Assembly (NCBI RefSeq): GCF_000178855.1
Contig: NZ_ADVG01000002.1
Span: 930,001 to 994,000 of the forward strand
From: Ktedonobacter racemifer DSM 44963
GTDB lineage: Bacteria; Chloroflexota; Ktedonobacteria; Ktedonobacterales; Ktedonobacteraceae
Direction of reading: 5' to 3'
Length of the DNA stretch: 64,000 nucleotides
In this document: positions 18,757 through 26,503 of the stretch, piece by piece
How positions within the stretch are numbered: the first letter of the stretch is position 1
How the letters are laid out: the number at the start of each line of letters is the position of its first letter
Program-made: the position numbers and the translations under genes
The notes under the pieces: model-generated
The model's database searches: none
Seen by the model: the letters and a program-made list of their open reading frames with translations, nothing else
Told to the model about the DNA's origin: nothing

Positions 18757-20088
18757 TTAGCGCAGCGATTTGAAAGCCGCACGAAGCTCTTGTGAAAAGA
18801 GCAGCGGCTGTTCCCACGCCGCGAAATGCCCACCTTTGTCGGCTTCGTGGAAGTAGATAAGGTTGTGGTAGGCCTGTTGCACCCAACTGCGAGGTGCCTG
18901 GTAAATCTCACCTGGAAAGACCGTAAAAGCCGCCGGGACAGAGATGTTCGCGCCGCTGACAGGAACGAACTTGTTCTCCCAGTAGAGACGACTCGCAGAA
19001 ATTCCCGTATTGGTCAACCAGTAGAGCGTGATATTGTCGAGCACATCGTCCCGTGTCAGGTACTCTTGCGTCCCGTTCAAGGCCGAGAGTATCGCCCCGG
19101 CTGGCTGGTTATACCCATCACCGTGGTCAAGCATCCAGGCCGCCAGGCTGACAGGTGAATCCGCCAGGCCGTAGAGCGTTTGTGGGCGTGTACCCATCAT
19201 ACTTGCGTAGGCAAAATGCTTCGTCGTCAGGTTGACCAGTTGCCCGTACGCGTGTTCTTCATCGGCAGATAGGCCAGCTGGTGGCGGCCCGCCGGCCGGC
19301 AGCGCCTCTGCTATGTTTAAAGGATACGTAGAAAGCAAATTGGTGTGAATGCCACGTAATTCCGGAGGTGCCTGCACAGCCATCAGGTGCGTAACAATTG
19401 TACCCTGATCGCCGCCTTGCGCCACAAAGTGATCATATCCAAGGCGTTTCATCAGCGCCACCCAGGCACTCGCGATATGACCGGTGTCCCAGCCGGTTGT
19501 CGTCGGCTGCCCTGAAAAGCCATAGCCCGGCATCGAAGGAATCACCACGTGGAACGCATCTGATGCACTTGCGCCATATGCCGTGGGATTGGTCAATGGA
19601 TCGATAATCTTGAGCTGCTCGATGATCGAGCCGGGCCAGCCATGTGTGACAATGAGCGGCATCGCGTCCTCATGCTTCGAACGAACATGAATAAAATGAA
19701 TGTCAAGCCCATCGATCTCGGTCATAAATTGCGGCAGGGCATTGAGTTTCGCCTCGATCTTGCGCCAATTGTACCCTGTCCTCCAATGGCGAGTGAGTTC
19801 CTCAATGGTCGCCAACTGCACGCCTTGCGACGTATCATTGACCGTCTCCCGCCCAGGCCAGCGCGTCAGCGCCAGGCGTCGGCCGAGATCATCGAGTTCT
19901 TCTTGCGGTACGCGAATATGAAAGGGACGAATAGCAGAAGGAGTCGATGTCATTTCGGTTTTTGGGGTATTCATACTCATGCTCATTGCTTCTGCGTTAC
20001 CAATGATACCAAACTGGGCTGCGGTAAGAGTCACGGCAGCCGTGCCCAAAAAGCCACGGCGGTTAAGCCTGGTTTTGTTGTTATGCAT
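18757..20088 (-). CDS. Tat-exported epoxide hydrolase (EHN + alpha/beta hydrolase)
   Basis: 443 aa from the ATG at 20088 (AGAAAGGTG upstream). It starts with a twin-arginine signal (NRRGFLG, then a hydrophobic stretch ending in AEA), so export in folded form is expected. The EHN domain (residues ~55-165, IRPFHIRVP) and an alpha/beta hydrolase follow, with HGWPGS for the oxyanion hole, the nucleophile Asp in GGDQG (~227) and the C-terminal His in KGGHFAAWE. This is the layout of microsomal-type epoxide hydrolases. Substrate unknown. Confidence 0.9.
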   Translation of the reverse strand: MHNNKTRLNRRGFLGTAAVTLTAAQFGIIGNAEAMSMSMNTPKTEMTSTPSAIRPFHIRVPQEELDDLGRRLALTRWPGRETVNDTSQGVQLATIEELTRHWRTGYNWRKIEAKLNALPQFMTEIDGLDIHFIHVRSKHEDAMPLIVTHGWPGSIIEQLKIIDPLTNPTAYGASASDAFHVVIPSMPGYGFSGQPTTTGWDTGHIASAWVALMKRLGYDHFVAQGGDQGTIVTHLMAVQAPPELRGIHTNLLSTYPLNIAEALPAGGPPPAGLSADEEHAYGQLVNLTTKHFAYASMMGTRPQTLYGLADSPVSLAAWMLDHGDGYNQPAGAILSALNGTQEYLTRDDVLDNITLYWLTNTGISASRLYWENKFVPVSGANISVPAAFTVFPGEIYQAPRSWVQQAYHNLIYFHEADKGGHFAAWEQPLLFSQELRAAFKSLR

Positions 20089-20158
20089 GAAATGTTTCAC
20101 CTTTCTTCATGTCGAGTGTTACGGCGCTGGCCTCATCTCACTCCGACTGAGATGAAGG

Positions 20159-20389
20159 CTAATCCTCGATAGTAAGCAGACTGGCATTGTGCGCCGCGGC
20201 CATTCCTTCCCGATAGGGTGCCAGGGAAGCGGTTAGTGGTACAGAGGGATGCACCGGCGGTACGTACATCTCCTGAAAGCGCAGTGATCGCTCGTTTTCG
20301 TTCGCCTCTGTCGTTGCCACCATGCCCACATAAGCAATGAGTACCGTTATGGTTTGCCCTCTGACATTAGTATGCGGTGCACGCTTCAT
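20159..20389 (-). CDS. Small hypothetical protein upstream of the hydrolase
   Basis: 76 aa, same strand as the epoxide hydrolase and 70 bp upstream. No domain was recognised. The N-terminus is weakly hydrophobic. The C-terminal part (VPPVHPSVPLTAS) is proline-rich. Start and reality are uncertain; it could be a fragment of a larger lost gene. Confidence 0.25.
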   Translation of the reverse strand: MKRAPHTNVRGQTITVLIAYVGMVATTEANENERSLRFQEMYVPPVHPSVPLTASLAPYREGMAAAHNASLLTIED

Positions 20390-20588
20390 GAAAGCGCAAT
20401 AAGCAGCGCAATGAACATCATGGAGGAGTTTATATACTGTGCCTCAATGGAAAAATGGTGGTCGCACTGCCTCACGAAGAATCTGGGCAACATGGGTTCG
20501 TGTCAGATGGTTTGTAGGGAGGTACAGGTGGCAGCAGAATTCAATTATCTCAGGTCTGAACTCCATCGATCCAGACAAACTGGTGAGC

Positions 20589-23552
20589 TCATCCCATACA
20601 GGTAATGAAAATGTCCTTTCGGTGAACACAGAGAGCCAGAACTTGGCACCTTCGTCCTGAGTGATCCACATGCCCAGCAGATCCTTCTACCCCTGCATAT
20701 TCACCCCCCTCGTGTGCTCTTTTCCTATAACTCATCCCCAGATGCCTTTTGACGACGGCACTTTCCTCTTGACCCAATTGTTGCCGCAAAGTGAGCAGAT
20801 CTCCACCTTCCTGCAGATAGCGCACAGCAAAGGTATCGCGTAACAAAACAGGACCAACTTCTTTCCTGGTGATCCCAGCCTGTTTTCGAAGTCGGCCAAA
20901 CAGAAGCGCAATGCCATTGCTAGTGAGAGGGTGCCCTGTCTTAGAAAGAAACAGAGGCTCCTCTCCCACTCGTCTTCGCTTCACATCCTGGCCAGCCTTC
21001 AGGCGATGGTGATCCAGATACAGGCACAGATAATGGAATCCCTCATACCCCAAAGGAACCCATCGCTGCGTAGAACCCTTTCCTTGTACCCTGAGCCTGC
21101 CTTGTTCACGATCCACATCCGAAAGACGCATCCCGCAAACTTCAGCAGTACGCATTCCGGTCTCAGCAAGGATCCAGAGCACGGCTTGATTACGCGCCGC
21201 AGCCTGATCTTCTCCTGTTGCCTTCTCCCCCCCAGGCTGACAGGCCAACAACAAGCGTTCCCATTCCTCCGGTTCTACGAGGTGAAGAAACCCAGGTTCC
21301 TCGTGGGGCACGTGCAGATGAACAAAGGGCGTCCGCATCAGATACCGTTGCCGCACCAACCACTGGCAAAAGGCACGAGCCGAGCGAGCATACGATGCGA
21401 TGGTTCCAGCAGCACGGAACATTCCCCTTGCCGTTGGTCGCTCACGAAGAAACGTGAACCAACCCTGTACCGCTGCCTCGGTGATCTGGTGTATGAGATC
21501 ACACTGACACTCAGTGAGCAGATACTGTTGGAATAGATGCAGGGCTGTCTGGTGCCATTCCAGCGTTTTTGGCCGTCGTTTGCCTCTGCGTTGTGCCTCA
21601 AGATAGGCCTGGATGGCTTGCTCAATGGAGAGCGACGCCCCTCTCGGACGCGACGCGATACGGTGAGTAACGTTTTGCGATAGTAGACCTCCCTGAGATT
21701 GCTCCTGGTCCGGCATAAGCGTATGCGACCCGTTGGTGCTGACTGCGGTTTTCGGTACCTCTTTCGTCTCATCCGCAACAGGGCATAGAAAAGGCATCTG
21801 TTGTCCTGGCAATTGTTCCTGCAACACGTCTCTCGCAAGAGAAATCGTGGTAGCTCGAACCGGCAGGTCTGGTTGGCAAACTTCTACACCGGGCATCTTT
21901 GGCACCGAAAGACGAAACACATCTTCATGAAGTATGTCCTCTTGCCATTGTTCACCACGTGTCTCTTGCAGGCAAGCTCGTATCTTGCGCACACCTCGCT
22001 GCAACGTGCGCAGATGGAATGGCTGGTAACGCTCGGGAAACAGGCACTGCAATTCCCGAAACATTTCGCCACAGTTACGTTCAGGGTGGGCAATTACCCA
22101 GGATGCGATCAGTTCCCACACGTCCTTGAATGGATCGTGACGCGTTCGCGGCCAGTCGAGGAGCGTCTGCAGTGATGGCGACTCATGCACCTGCTCATGC
22201 TGTTCCAAAATCAATGCTGAGGGAAGTACATCGGCTGCCAGAGATGTTGGCAGACAGCGTTCAACACAAAATCGCCGCACAGGAAGCGTCTCTGTCTCTC
22301 CAGTGGCGCTCTCTGTACGGGTGAAGAGCGCCTGCTGCATCTCTTTTACCTGCGCAAAAAGCAGTATAGGATCTATGACTCGAAACATCTGCATCAACGC
22401 CTGCTCGCTCGCATCAGAGAGCACCTTGGAACGCATCAGGCGTTGCAGTGGCGTCCTGGCCTCATCGTAGACGAGGTGGACCTTTCTTCCATCGACCTGT
22501 TTCGCTTGTAATTTCATCGAGGGCTGAAAACAATTGACATAGATGTGCAGCGCTCGGTATACCTCACCCAGTTGCTGATAGGCCTGCATTCCAACAAACA
22601 GGTCATACCCAACCACCTGGCGTACGATATTGCCATTTTTCTGCTCGACATAACACTGATCATTCTTAAGCGTGGGGCGTCCTCGGGTGAAGGTGATCTG
22701 CTCCTGCTCACAATAGCTCAGGACCGCCTCATTAATGAATTCCCCTCCATTATCTGTATCGAGCCCCAGGATGGGAAAAGGAAAGAACTCACGTGCATGT
22801 CGCAACGCGTCGAGAACACTATCCTGGCACTTGGACAGGAGGGGAAGGCATTCCGTCCATCCAGTTGCAATGTCCGTAAGGGTTAACGTGTAGAGAAAAC
22901 TTCCCTTGGTGTCCACACCGCCATGGGCCACCAGATCTGCTTCCAGAAAACCAGGCTGGGTCTCATTCCACTGTTGAAATGTCCGAATGGGAATCTGTTG
23001 CTTGAGCAGTGTTCCTGGACGTGTCGTGGAGAGGCCAGAGGGACCACGCCCTCGATGCATGCGCAGCAAGCGATCGGCCGTAGCCACACTCATCGTGAGG
23101 AGTTGGCTTCGATCCGTATCACTCAGATGCAGGTGTCCATACCGCTCCAATGCTTCGACGAGCGTCGGTAAAAACGGCATGAAGCGCTTGGCAGCAATCC
23201 GGTTCGCGGCATCCCACACCTGGACCAATGCCTCCTGGACCGCTGCGCCATACTGCCGTGGACGTGGACGCACGGGGGACGATTGTCCTTCCTCGGTATG
23301 ATTCAACAGCCACATGGCATATTTGCGATGATAACCCGTGAGTTGGGTAAACTCGTCAAGGATGATCCGCTTCTGCGCCAATGTGGCTTGCCGATACTGC
23401 GGTAGCATGGATCTGAGTATTTCACGTTTGGTATGTAAACACAGCCCAACACCCATCATCTTCCGCCCTTTGTGATCAAACCAGGTGGGCATGCTGGCCA
23501 TTGACACGACAGCGTTGTTTGCCTCACCGAAAATCTTCCTCTGGATAGACAT
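20589..23552 (-). CDS. Fused DDE integrase-like transposase and tyrosine recombinase
   Basis: 987 aa from the ATG at 23552 (AGGAAAGGATCC upstream); the open frame extends further 5' without a good site. Residues ~200-345 form an rve-type DDE core with D206 (EADLV), D267 (DTDNGGEF) and E303 (YVEQK), a D-35-E spacing. Residues ~642-945 form a tyrosine-recombinase: a SAM-like core-binding part, then R801 (ETGMRTAE), K825 (GKGS) and R905 (LLRDTFA). The expected His of HxxR is Val902, the later His is Gln928 and the Tyr position is His937. The last ~30 residues run into an IS256 remnant. The gene abuts tRNA-Gly. Confidence 0.85.
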   Translation of the reverse strand: MSIQRKIFGEANNAVVSMASMPTWFDHKGRKMMGVGLCLHTKREILRSMLPQYRQATLAQKRIILDEFTQLTGYHRKYAMWLLNHTEEGQSSPVRPRPRQYGAAVQEALVQVWDAANRIAAKRFMPFLPTLVEALERYGHLHLSDTDRSQLLTMSVATADRLLRMHRGRGPSGLSTTRPGTLLKQQIPIRTFQQWNETQPGFLEADLVAHGGVDTKGSFLYTLTLTDIATGWTECLPLLSKCQDSVLDALRHAREFFPFPILGLDTDNGGEFINEAVLSYCEQEQITFTRGRPTLKNDQCYVEQKNGNIVRQVVGYDLFVGMQAYQQLGEVYRALHIYVNCFQPSMKLQAKQVDGRKVHLVYDEARTPLQRLMRSKVLSDASEQALMQMFRVIDPILLFAQVKEMQQALFTRTESATGETETLPVRRFCVERCLPTSLAADVLPSALILEQHEQVHESPSLQTLLDWPRTRHDPFKDVWELIASWVIAHPERNCGEMFRELQCLFPERYQPFHLRTLQRGVRKIRACLQETRGEQWQEDILHEDVFRLSVPKMPGVEVCQPDLPVRATTISLARDVLQEQLPGQQMPFLCPVADETKEVPKTAVSTNGSHTLMPDQEQSQGGLLSQNVTHRIASRPRGASLSIEQAIQAYLEAQRRGKRRPKTLEWHQTALHLFQQYLLTECQCDLIHQITEAAVQGWFTFLRERPTARGMFRAAGTIASYARSARAFCQWLVRQRYLMRTPFVHLHVPHEEPGFLHLVEPEEWERLLLACQPGGEKATGEDQAAARNQAVLWILAETGMRTAEVCGMRLSDVDREQGRLRVQGKGSTQRWVPLGYEGFHYLCLYLDHHRLKAGQDVKRRRVGEEPLFLSKTGHPLTSNGIALLFGRLRKQAGITRKEVGPVLLRDTFAVRYLQEGGDLLTLRQQLGQEESAVVKRHLGMSYRKRAHEGGEYAGVEGSAGHVDHSGRRCQVLALCVHRKDIFITCMG
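20600..20695 (-). mobile_element. Remnant of an IS256-family transposase
   Basis: On the minus strand one frame reads LLGMWITQDEGAKFWLSVFTE, which resembles the segment just after the first catalytic Asp region of IS256/MULE transposases, with a frame change into KDIFITCMG. Only this short piece is recognisable. The end of the neighbouring fused recombinase ORF runs into it. Confidence 0.5.
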
Positions 23553-23740
23553 TGTACTGGATCCTTTCCTGGAAAAGAAAGAGAAAATATGAGGGGAAAA
23601 ATTCGCTCCATAGGCATAAGAAAAAATCGTATGAGGTAAGGCAAAGAGGAAGATTTCTGGTGAGGCAATGCGTGAACGAGGCAGGATGTGCTCCCTTTTG
23701 GAGGCAGGATGTGGTTGGAGGGATGTTGATCCAAAACGAC

Positions 23741-23812
23741 ATCGTCCCTTTGCTTCCTTCTGACCGGTCACTTCACTTGAAGTGGCCTCTCATCGGCTTG
23801 CAAAGGGACGAT
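23741..23812. repeat. Terminal/subterminal repeats of the fused-transposase element
   Basis: ATCGTCCCTTTGC (23741-23753) is repeated as its complement at 23800-23812, with CACTTCA-CT-TGAAGTG between. Read towards the gene, the outer copy starts TGTCAATCGTCCC, 12 nt from the tRNA-Gly 3' end. This is probably the element's end and transposase-binding region. The other end, beyond 20589, was not identified. Confidence 0.5.
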
Positions 23813-23824
23813 TGACACAGTCAA

Positions 23825-23897
23825 AGCGGGAGACGAGACTCGAACTCGCGACAGCCTGCTTGGAAGGCAGGAACTCTACCAACTGAGTTACTCCCGC
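23825..23897 (-). tRNA. tRNA-Gly (anticodon TCC)
   Basis: A 73-nt cloverleaf on the minus strand. Acceptor GCGGGAG/CTCCCGC, D-arm with TTGGTAGAG, anticodon arm CCTGC-CTTCCAA-GCAGG (anticodon TCC), T-arm with GTTCGAGTC. CCA is not encoded. Its 3' end faces the fused-transposase element. Confidence 0.93.
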
Positions 23898-23901
23898 ATA
23901 G

Positions 23902-23974
23902 TCGGGGTGCGCGGACTTGAACCGCGGACCTCCTGCTCCCAAAGCAGGCGCGCTACCAACTGCGCCACACCCCG
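23902..23974 (-). tRNA. tRNA-Pro (anticodon TGG)
   Basis: A 73-nt cloverleaf on the minus strand, 4 nt upstream of tRNA-Gly in transcription order. Acceptor CGGGGTG/CACCCCG, anticodon arm CCTGC-TTTGGGA-GCAGG (anticodon TGG), T-arm with GGTTCAAGTCC. CCA is not encoded. Probably co-transcribed with tRNA-Gly. Confidence 0.93.
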
Positions 23975-24066
23975 TTTGTTATGGTTGAAATATTAACATG
24001 GTTTTGGCGGCTTGTCAAGCACTTTTCGGCGCGATTTCTCAGCCATCCATCATGTCCAATTCACCC

Positions 24067-24549
24067 TTAGCGCGGGCGGTCGTTCTTGCGATAACGTAGC
24101 TTCAACAAGAACAGGTTCCAGCGCGTGCGTAGGTTGCTAAAAGGGCCGCGCCGCAAGGGGGTAATGGTGACATTGCCAAACTGGACCGATTGATGGCGCG
24201 CACGCTGCGCGGAACCCGAACGAGGCGAGACAAAGTTGGTAAGCGCGACACACACAATACAGATCATGCCCACAATGGCCAGCAGACCTGTGATGAAGTT
24301 GGCCTCATGCGTTGGCGTGGCATAGGCATAGCCACCACCCAGCAAGGCCGCCACAATGGCGCTCAGGAGAAACCACTCGTTGGGGGAAAAGTTCCAGGAG
24401 AAGCCCCGAAAACGAGGGCCACGTGGGGGTCGCTCCTTCTTGGGGGAGCTTGACCGGCGCTCGCTTCTCTTCCCCCCAGACCCCGGGGAGTCCGAGAGTT
24501 CCAGGTTGCGCAGTATCTCTTCAATTTCGCGTTCATATTTATTAGGCAT
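24067..24549 (-). CDS. Small two-helix membrane protein of unknown function
   Basis: 160 aa from the ATG at 24549 (AAGGAAG upstream). The N-terminus (MPNKYEREIEEILRNLE) is a charged helix, followed by a Ser/Pro/Arg-rich linker and two hydrophobic helices (~residues 58-78 and ~90-110), with a basic C-terminal tail. It looks like a protein family common in filamentous Chloroflexota, but no function can be assigned. It lies upstream of the tRNA pair on the same strand. Confidence 0.7.
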   Translation of the reverse strand: MPNKYEREIEEILRNLELSDSPGSGGKRSERRSSSPKKERPPRGPRFRGFSWNFSPNEWFLLSAIVAALLGGGYAYATPTHEANFITGLLAIVGMICIVCVALTNFVSPRSGSAQRARHQSVQFGNVTITPLRRGPFSNLRTRWNLFLLKLRYRKNDRPR

Positions 24550-24726
24550 AGCCGCTCTGCTTCCTTGTATGGTTACCAGGACGCTCTTGCTTGTAATCAT
24601 ACCAACTTTTGAGCGTCGATACAAGTAGTTTTCTTCCTATTTTCTTCTATCTAGCCAGGTGGGTATATTGTTTCTGCCGCCTGCGGCGGGGGGAGAAAGA
24701 AGAATTTGGGGACACCCCAAACCCCG

Positions 24727-24861
24727 CCAGGGGCAGAGCCCCTGGACCCCGGTCTCACTCCTCGCCGGTGATGAGTGGGGCAACCCTGGGGCTCTGCTCC
24801 TGGACCCCGGTCTCGCTCCTCGCTGGTGATGAATGGCCCTATCCCTGGACCCCACTCTCGC
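24727..24861. repeat. Short direct repeats and a GC-rich hairpin
   Basis: A 38-bp unit (CCTGGACCCCGGTCTC..., 24741-24778) recurs at 24799-24836 with a few changes, and a third partial copy starts near 24843. The array begins with the hairpin CCAGGGGC-AGA-GCCCCTGG. It lies just downstream of the receiver gene on the minus strand and may serve as its terminator. Confidence 0.6.
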
Positions 24862-24866
24862 GTTCA

Positions 24867-25256
24867 TCAGGCTTGTTTGGAGGGGCCTACCAGGGTCTGC
24901 ACGCGCTCTACGAGCTCGAAGGGGTGAAAGGGTTTGGTAATATGGAGCGCCGCCCCCAGATCTTCGCTGATCCGCTCGTAGATGTGCTCAGCGCGTGCTG
25001 TGACTATGATGACAGGGATGTGCCTGGTTCGACCATCCTCGTGTAACCCCCTACAAATATGATACCCATCCTCCCCAGGCATCATGACGTCCAGGATAAT
25101 CAGGTCGGGTAGCGGTCCATGCACAGGGGCAAGGAGCTGCTGCAACTGAGAACCATCCTTCGCGCACTCCACTTCAAATCCATAGCGCACCAGGACAAAT
25201 GCGAGTATCTCCCGCACCTCCCGGTCATCATCCACAACGACAATTCTCTTTGGCAT
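24867..25256 (-). CDS. Single-domain response regulator (CheY-like receiver)
   Basis: 129 aa from the ATG at 25256 (GGGAAAG upstream); a longer in-frame start is possible. A receiver domain fills the protein: acidic pair VVDDDR, phospho-acceptor Asp in LIILDVMMPG, Thr in VTARAE and Lys in ITKPFHP. There is no output domain, so it works by protein contact or as a phosphorelay intermediate. No kinase is adjacent. Confidence 0.92.
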   Translation of the reverse strand: MPKRIVVVDDDREVREILAFVLVRYGFEVECAKDGSQLQQLLAPVHGPLPDLIILDVMMPGEDGYHICRGLHEDGRTRHIPVIIVTARAEHIYERISEDLGAALHITKPFHPFELVERVQTLVGPSKQA

Positions 25257-25457
25257 CTTTCCCAATCCCTTTACGGACCGCATCTCTCGCATGTATATAT
25301 TCTCCCATACATGCTGGCTTACGCCTCTCCTCTGCATCTACTCTATACACGTTCTCCGCCCCAATGGTTGACTCACTCTAACCCCTCTGTTATCATATAC
25401 AAAAGCGCAAATGGAAGTTAGAAACGCATCTAATCATGTATAAAAGGTGGAACTGGC

Positions 25458-26432
25458 ATGAGTAGCAACGCTCCTTCCTGGACATCCATCCTCCACTCCA
25501 TCATTAAGTCAACCGCCGAGCGTCAACGGATCGCCAATGAACTCTCAATCGCTCCCATGACCCTGACCCGTTGGGCCAATGGCGAGACAAAACCGCATAA
25601 GCAACATCTTGTTCGCCTGCTTCAAGCTGTTCCCGTCAAGGATCGCCAGGAACTCTTCCAAGCCCTGGAACAACAATATCCCGACCTGCATGCCTGGCTG
25701 ATTGAAGATACCGTCGATACCATTCCTTCTGAGTTCTTCGCCCAGGTCCTGCATATGCGTACCATCACCAACGAACGCTTGCTCTTCTGGCGCCTGGCCG
25801 ACCTCATCTTGAAGCAGGCCCTGGAACAGCTCGATCCCAATCGCCTGGGTCTCTCCATTCGCCTGGTCCAATGCATGCCACCACGCGAGGATGGGGCCAT
25901 TCATAGCCTGCGTGAGATCGCGGGCAAGGGGCACTTCCCCTGGCCGAGCGACCTGGAACACGAGATCTGCTTCCTTGGGGGCGAGACCCTCTGCGGCTAC
26001 GTAGTTGAGACTGGCTACCTGCAACTTGTTAGCGACCTGCGCCATGAACATCCTCCCTTTCCCGTCTATCATGATAAATTTGAGGTCAGCGCGGTCGCTC
26101 ACCCCATTCGCTACGCGGGACTAACCGCCGGGTGCCTCCTCGCCGCCAGCAGCCAGCCACACTACTTCACCCCCCTGCGCGTGGAACTGGCCAAACATTT
26201 TAGCGACCTGCTGGCCCTGGCCTTCCCCAAAAGCGCCTTTCATGCCAACGAGGTCATCAAGCTGCATATCATGCCCGAGCCAGAGAAACAATATGCCCTG
26301 ATCAATACCTATCGTGAACGCACGGCCCGTCTGGCTCAACAAGCCGCCCAGGAACACTTACCCTTCGATAATACTCAAACCAGCATCCACGTCTGGCAAC
26401 AAATCGAAGGCGAACTCCTCGCAACCCGCTAA
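25458..26432 (+). CDS. HTH regulator with GAF-like sensor domain
   Basis: 324 aa, start preceded by AAAAGGTGG. The N-terminal helix-turn-helix (residues ~15-55, IANELSIAPMTLTRWANGETKPH) is XRE-like. A GAF-type domain is likely at ~110-255 (ending AGCLLAASSQPHYFTPLRVELAKHFSD, with breaks). A helical tail follows. It is probably a ligand-sensing transcription regulator. It converges with the NtrC-like gene across a 28-bp-stem palindrome. Confidence 0.75.
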   Translation: MSSNAPSWTSILHSIIKSTAERQRIANELSIAPMTLTRWANGETKPHKQHLVRLLQAVPVKDRQELFQALEQQYPDLHAWLIEDTVDTIPSEFFAQVLHMRTITNERLLFWRLADLILKQALEQLDPNRLGLSIRLVQCMPPREDGAIHSLREIAGKGHFPWPSDLEHEICFLGGETLCGYVVETGYLQLVSDLRHEHPPFPVYHDKFEVSAVAHPIRYAGLTAGCLLAASSQPHYFTPLRVELAKHFSDLLALAFPKSAFHANEVIKLHIMPEPEKQYALINTYRERTARLAQQAAQEHLPFDNTQTSIHVWQQIEGELLATR

Positions 26433-26442
26433 AATCTGGTTC

Positions 26443-26501
26443 AGGGAAGGGATGGTGTTGTGGCCATGCCTGCGGCATGGCCACAACACCATCCCTTCCC
26501 T
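26443..26501. terminator. 28-bp perfect palindrome between convergent genes
   Basis: A 28-bp perfect stem with a 3-nt loop between the XRE-GAF gene and the NtrC-like gene. TTTTT follows on the plus strand, so it is a good terminator for the XRE-GAF gene and probably works in both directions. Confidence 0.8.
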
Positions 26502-26503
26502 TT

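Noticed and set aside
20159..20389. A confidently real small gene in front of the epoxide hydrolase
   Set aside because: Kept only as low confidence: no family, no strong ribosome site, and no comparison possible.
24741..24861. A CRISPR array
   Set aside because: Only two to three copies, imperfect, with short unequal spacing and no cas genes.
26443..26501. Long palindromes as the two terminal inverted repeats of tiny transposons
   Set aside because: Loops of 2-4 nt leave no room for an element, arm sequences differ between sites and no target duplications are visible.
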